Assembly: GCA_035495315.1 (NCBI GenBank)
Contig: DATJGF010000048.1
Span: 1 to 47,328, forward strand
Direction: 5' to 3'
Length of the DNA: 47,328 nucleotides
Source: DATJGF01 sp035495315
Lineage (GTDB): Bacteria; Verrucomicrobiota; Verrucomicrobiia; Limisphaerales; UBA8199
Each line of letters opens with the position of its first letter. Within the stretch, counting starts at the first letter, position 1. The position numbers and the translations under genes were made by a program. Below the pieces are notes generated by a model. It worked only from the letters and a program-made list of their open reading frames with translations, had not been told where the DNA came from and did not search any database. Of this stretch, positions 44,190 to 47,328 are shown piece by piece.

Positions 44190-44993
44190 TCACTTGCGAC
44201 TCTTCTCGGGTTCGGAAACTCGTCGCATCCTGATTTCACGCAACGCCGACGTCGTTTGCCAACTGGCCAGCCCAAAAGGTTTCGACATTTCAATATCTCC
44301 CGGCCGCAGCGAGATGCGTTTGCCCGCCGTGTCGACATCAATCAGCTTTTCCTGATCCAGCCAGCCCTGGATCCGCCCTTCTACCACCCGTAGCCGGATC
44401 CGGTACCAGCGCTTGGGTTCCAACCCCACAAATTTCGTTGTCTCGTTTTCCGACGCGTCCATCCCGTTAAAACTTGAGATCCCTATCAGCGAACCACCCC
44501 AGCCCCCCACAATCAGACTGCAGAAAGAATTCCCGACCGGCACCGTTAGCCCGCAGAAAAAATCCGTACCCATCACGCGCATCGCATCCAGCGCCACCTC
44601 ATAATTCATCGTCGGAAAATCATTGGTCCAGTTTATCCCGGTAAACGGATCTCCCATATTGAGGACAATCAGACCGTCGCGGCACTGGACCTCGCCGTGG
44701 CCGGCGAACTGAGTTTCGCGCCAGCCTTTCAGGGTTTTACCATCAAACATCAGTTCCCAGTCATCGTTCTCAAAGGGTTCAGATGGCTTTGCAGCGGCTT
44801 CTTTCAATACGTCCGGAGCAGCCGTCGTCGGCGGGGTTGGTGCAGTCACCGCGGCAGGCGCCGGCTGGGATTCATGAGGCGCAGTCGCCTCGACCACCGG
44901 CGGCTCAGGAGAAGGCTTGGCACAACCTGCCAGCAGCGCCAGCGTGGTCACAACCAAAATGCCGCCGAGCGAGAAGCCCTTTGAATTGCTCAT
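44190..44993 (-). CDS. DUF1080 lipoprotein (3-keto-disaccharide hydrolase family)
   Basis: A 267-residue lipoprotein (signal LVVTTLALLAGC, lipobox Cys24). A Pro/Ala-rich spacer (25-70) leads to a concanavalin-like DUF1080 domain with WELMFDGKTLKGWRETQF, FPTMNYEVALDAMRV, the FCGLTVPVGNSFCSLIVGGWGG stretch and the end WQTTSALREIRMRRV. Domains of this family hydrolyse 3-keto-glycosides or bind sugars. Probably on the periplasmic or outer surface; substrate unknown. Confidence 0.85.
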   Translation of the reverse strand: MSNSKGFSLGGILVVTTLALLAGCAKPSPEPPVVEATAPHESQPAPAAVTAPTPPTTAAPDVLKEAAAKPSEPFENDDWELMFDGKTLKGWRETQFAGHGEVQCRDGLIVLNMGDPFTGINWTNDFPTMNYEVALDAMRVMGTDFFCGLTVPVGNSFCSLIVGGWGGSLIGISSFNGMDASENETTKFVGLEPKRWYRIRLRVVEGRIQGWLDQEKLIDVDTAGKRISLRPGDIEMSKPFGLASWQTTSALREIRMRRVSEPEKSRK

Positions 44994-45051
44994 ATTCTCT
45001 TGCCTGCATACTATCCGCTGCGATCACGGCAGCGCCAGAAAGATTTGTTTC

Positions 45052-45357
45052 ATGGCTCCAACTTATATACGCAGCGATCCCGACGGCGTCTTGCTTTCAA
45101 TCAAGTTGCAGCCACGCGCCTCGGTGAACGAAATCGGCGAGCCGCTCGGCAACGAGTTGCGCATCAGGGTCACCGCCCCGCCAGTTGATGCCGCGGCAAA
45201 TGAAGCTCTGGTGCGTCTGCTGGCACAAGTGCTGGATTGTCCGCGCAGCCGGGTGGAACTGCTGCGTGGCCATACCTCGCGACATAAAACCGTCAAATTG
45301 TATGGATTCTCTGAAGAGGCCGTGGCCGCCTGTCTCAGCAAAGGCAAGCGCGGCTAA
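45052..45357 (+). CDS. DUF167 (YggU-like) protein
   Basis: A 101-residue protein matching the whole DUF167 family: LLSIKLQPRASVNEIGEPL, RIRVTAPPVDAAANEALVRLLA, LLRGHTSRHKTVKLYG. Small cytoplasmic protein of unknown function. The ATG at 45052 gives the normal family length; upstream in-frame sequence is antisense to the DUF1080 gene. Confidence 0.85.
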   Translation: MAPTYIRSDPDGVLLSIKLQPRASVNEIGEPLGNELRIRVTAPPVDAAANEALVRLLAQVLDCPRSRVELLRGHTSRHKTVKLYGFSEEAVAACLSKGKRG

Positions 45358-45411
45358 ACTCGCAAGGAGTTCGATTTGGATCGCATTCCGATGCGATAAA
45401 ATGTAGGTGAA

Positions 45412-46653
45412 GTGCCAAGTCACCTTAACCCGGCACTTGACGCCCTGCTGGAAGCGGTTAAGCCTGTCGCGGTGAGGTTTCCGTTCAAAATCCTGTGCCA
45501 GGTGGCAGCCGCCGTGCTGGGTTGGTCCTGGATGGTCCAGGCTGCGGTATTAGGAAGCCCGTCAGTTCAGACTGCGAAAGAGAGAATAGAGTTTGTTGGA
45601 ATCAGCAAGGACGGGCACCACTTTGTTTTTTCTAAATCTCGTGCCGAGTTCAAGCCTTGGGGTTTCAATTACGATCACGATAGGTCGGGTCGGCTGCTCG
45701 AAGATTATTGGAAAGAAGAATGGGATAGCGTAGTGAGCGATTTTCAAGAAATGAAAGCGCTCGGGGCAAACACCGCGCGCATTCACCTGCAAACTGGCAA
45801 ATTCATCAATTCGGCAAGAGAACCTAACCGGGAATCTTTCAAGCAGCTTGCGCGGTTGGTCGAACTGGCAGAGAAGACGGGTCTTTATTTGGATGTGACT
45901 GGTCTGGGCTGCTACAAAAAGGAGGACGTGCCCCAGTGGTTCAATGAGTTGGGTGAGTCACAACGATGGGAAGTTCAGGCTCGCTTCTGGGAGGCCGTAG
46001 CCCAAACCTGTAGCAACAGCCCCGCGATCTTTTGTTACGACCTGATGAACGAACCGGTAGTGACCGAAGACAAACAGGGCAGGGATTGGACCCCCGGTGC
46101 ATTTGGTGACCGCTACTATCTGCAGCGTTTGACTCTCGACTTCGCTGGGCGAACTGCAAAACAGATTGCTAAAGCCTGGGTCGATCAGATGGCCGCGGCC
46201 GTCAGAGAATTCGACCGTCAACACTTGATAACAGTTGGCGCAATTCCCTGGGCGATGACTTTCCCAGGCGCCAAGCCTCTATTCTACTCAAAAGAGGTCA
46301 GCCAAAACCTGGATTTTGTCAGCGTTCATTTTTATCCCAAGAGCGGGGAAGTGGATAGGGCCTTGAAGGCACTTCGCGTTTACGACATAGGCAAGCCGAT
46401 GGTCGTCGAGGAAATCTTCCCGTTGAGTTGTTCCGTTGCCGACCTGGACCAATTCATGAGCAGATCCAAAGCGCTCGTCTCCGGCTGGATTGGGTTCTAC
46501 TGGGGCAAGACGATTGAGGAATACAAAAGGGAAAAGGGCAGCATTGCCGATGGGATGGCGCTGGGATGGTTGGAGTTTTTCGTCCGAAAGACAGCGGAAA
46601 TGAAGGGCGAAACCACTAATCGGCTGCAAGACCCTAGCAAGCCTGAGCGTTGA
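45412..46653 (+). CDS. Exported GH5-like glycoside hydrolase
   Basis: A 413-residue (beta/alpha)8-type hydrolase. A hydrophobic segment (FKILCQVAAAVLGWSWMVQAA, ~25-45) acts as a signal or anchor. The barrel shows WGFNYDHD, MKALGANTARIHLQ, the acid/base motif FCYDLMNEPVV, LDFVSVHFYPK, and the candidate nucleophile Glu in PMVVEEIFPLS. GH5 enzymes cleave beta-linked glucans or mannans. It begins with GTG at 45412, 55 bp after the DUF167 gene. Confidence 0.82.
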   Translation: MPSHLNPALDALLEAVKPVAVRFPFKILCQVAAAVLGWSWMVQAAVLGSPSVQTAKERIEFVGISKDGHHFVFSKSRAEFKPWGFNYDHDRSGRLLEDYWKEEWDSVVSDFQEMKALGANTARIHLQTGKFINSAREPNRESFKQLARLVELAEKTGLYLDVTGLGCYKKEDVPQWFNELGESQRWEVQARFWEAVAQTCSNSPAIFCYDLMNEPVVTEDKQGRDWTPGAFGDRYYLQRLTLDFAGRTAKQIAKAWVDQMAAAVREFDRQHLITVGAIPWAMTFPGAKPLFYSKEVSQNLDFVSVHFYPKSGEVDRALKALRVYDIGKPMVVEEIFPLSCSVADLDQFMSRSKALVSGWIGFYWGKTIEEYKREKGSIADGMALGWLEFFVRKTAEMKGETTNRLQDPSKPER

Positions 46654-46801
46654 GGCCGAGAGGCCACTCACTGCGGAAAACACCGTAACGCTCGTCGGCA
46701 TTTCTTGCAGAACTGTGGTGGGTGTTTCCATGCTAGAGGGGCCTCGGGGACGGAGATGGGCAAAACAGCCAAGTCCGAGTTTTGGGTTTGGCTGTATCTT
46801 C

Positions 46802-47240
46802 GGCGCATCTAAATTTTTGAGAACCTGACCGAGCCGTAGATGATTGAACGTGCTGCTCTCATTAACACCCCGCTTCAGCGGGGTGAAGACAGCGAACACC
46901 GACCGGAACCGCTTCATTTAGCGGTTTTCCATGCGTCGTAGAAACCGCTGAATGAAGCGGTCGGATGGCCCAGCACATAGAAGTCACCCCCACTAAAGCC
47001 CAATCCATGCAGTTGCGTTATATCTGCTCTCATTAACCCCCAGCTTTCAGCTGGGGGTGGGCTGCGAATGTGATCGGAACCGCTTAATTCAGCGGTTTAG
47101 GGTGCCTGTCTTAACTGTGCACCGGGAAAACCGCTGAATGAGGCGCTTGGAAGGCCCAGCACATAGCTTCACCCCGCTGAAGCTGAAGCGGGGTGTTAAT
47201 AAGAGCCGACGAACAGGTGAACAAAAATTGAGATGCGCCC
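46802..47240 (+). mobile_element. ~438-bp structured dimer element, copy 2
   Basis: Nearly identical to copy 1 (42263-42699), in the same orientation, with the same terminal inverted repeats and two internal units. Several differences between copies fall in hairpin loops, and the AACCGCT/AGCGGTT stems are maintained or lengthened. The left end has one change (CTAAATTTTTG). Confidence 0.8.
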
Positions 47241-47328
47241 ACCTGGCGGGCAGCGGGTGGCGTAAGAGGTCCGCCGTTCGGCGAGCTTCCCCACAGCCGA
47301 ATAACGAGAGACGAACCATTCGTGCTCG

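Overview
The window looks like chromosomal DNA of a verrucomicrobial bacterium of the Pedosphaera/Limisphaerales type. The signs are two prepilin-like proteins with an FTLIELLVVI N-terminus and a C-terminal H-X9-DG-like motif, an ECF-type sigma factor near a Ser/Thr kinase with WD40 repeats, a DUF1080 lipoprotein, a Tat-exported Gfo/Idh/MocA oxidoreductase, a secreted dockerin protein, a REP-associated tyrosine transposase (RAYT), and many 7-bp-period tandem repeats between genes. This assignment is inference from gene content. No rRNA or tRNA gene and no CRISPR array was recognised.

Layout. 0.3-5.6 kb: kinase/WD40 protein, an inverted pseudopilin gene and a sigma factor. 5.7-14.2 kb: a repeat-rich, partly decayed segment with fragments of secreted proteins, small membrane proteins, a sigma/anti-sigma/DUF4252 locus whose sigma gene is cut off, a 1,056-residue repeat propeller protein, and a frameshifted RAYT. 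All RAYT-type repeats of the window lie here, and the segment is bounded by a 38-bp direct repeat. 14.7-21.6 kb: Gfo/Idh oxidoreductase, a cohesin-like secreted protein, an arylsulfotransferase-like dockerin protein, and a GT39-like membrane glycosyltransferase co-directional with an NtrC-type regulator. 23.3-24.7 kb: LarE and a small lipoprotein. 24.8-34.9 kb: a long minus-strand run, Hsp20 - Lon - LolA-like - ECF sigma - 77-aa protein - AAA ATPase - TPR - PilT - TPR membrane protein, combining protein quality control with surface motility. 35-41 kb: class I aldolase, a zinc-ribbon acetyltransferase with a MerR-like protein, an NDH-2/cNMP/CBS fusion with a HAD hydrolase, and a second pseudopilin. 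42-47.3 kb: FemAB/GNAT-like protein, DUF1080 lipoprotein, DUF167 protein and a GH5-like hydrolase, bracketed by two nearly identical ~438-bp structured repeats.

The most interesting content is the set of small dispersed elements. They are (a) REP-bounded mini-elements carrying what looks like the 3' end of a RAYT gene, (b) a ~140-bp inverted-repeat element found twice, each time upstream of and in frame with a gene and carrying a Shine-Dalgarno-like GGAGGTG plus ATG, (c) a ~200-bp C/T-rich hairpin element that supplies the start region of a LolA-like gene, (d) a ~438-bp tandem-dimer element made of serial hairpins whose stems are kept while loops differ, and (e) heptanucleotide tandem repeats that have entered coding sequence.
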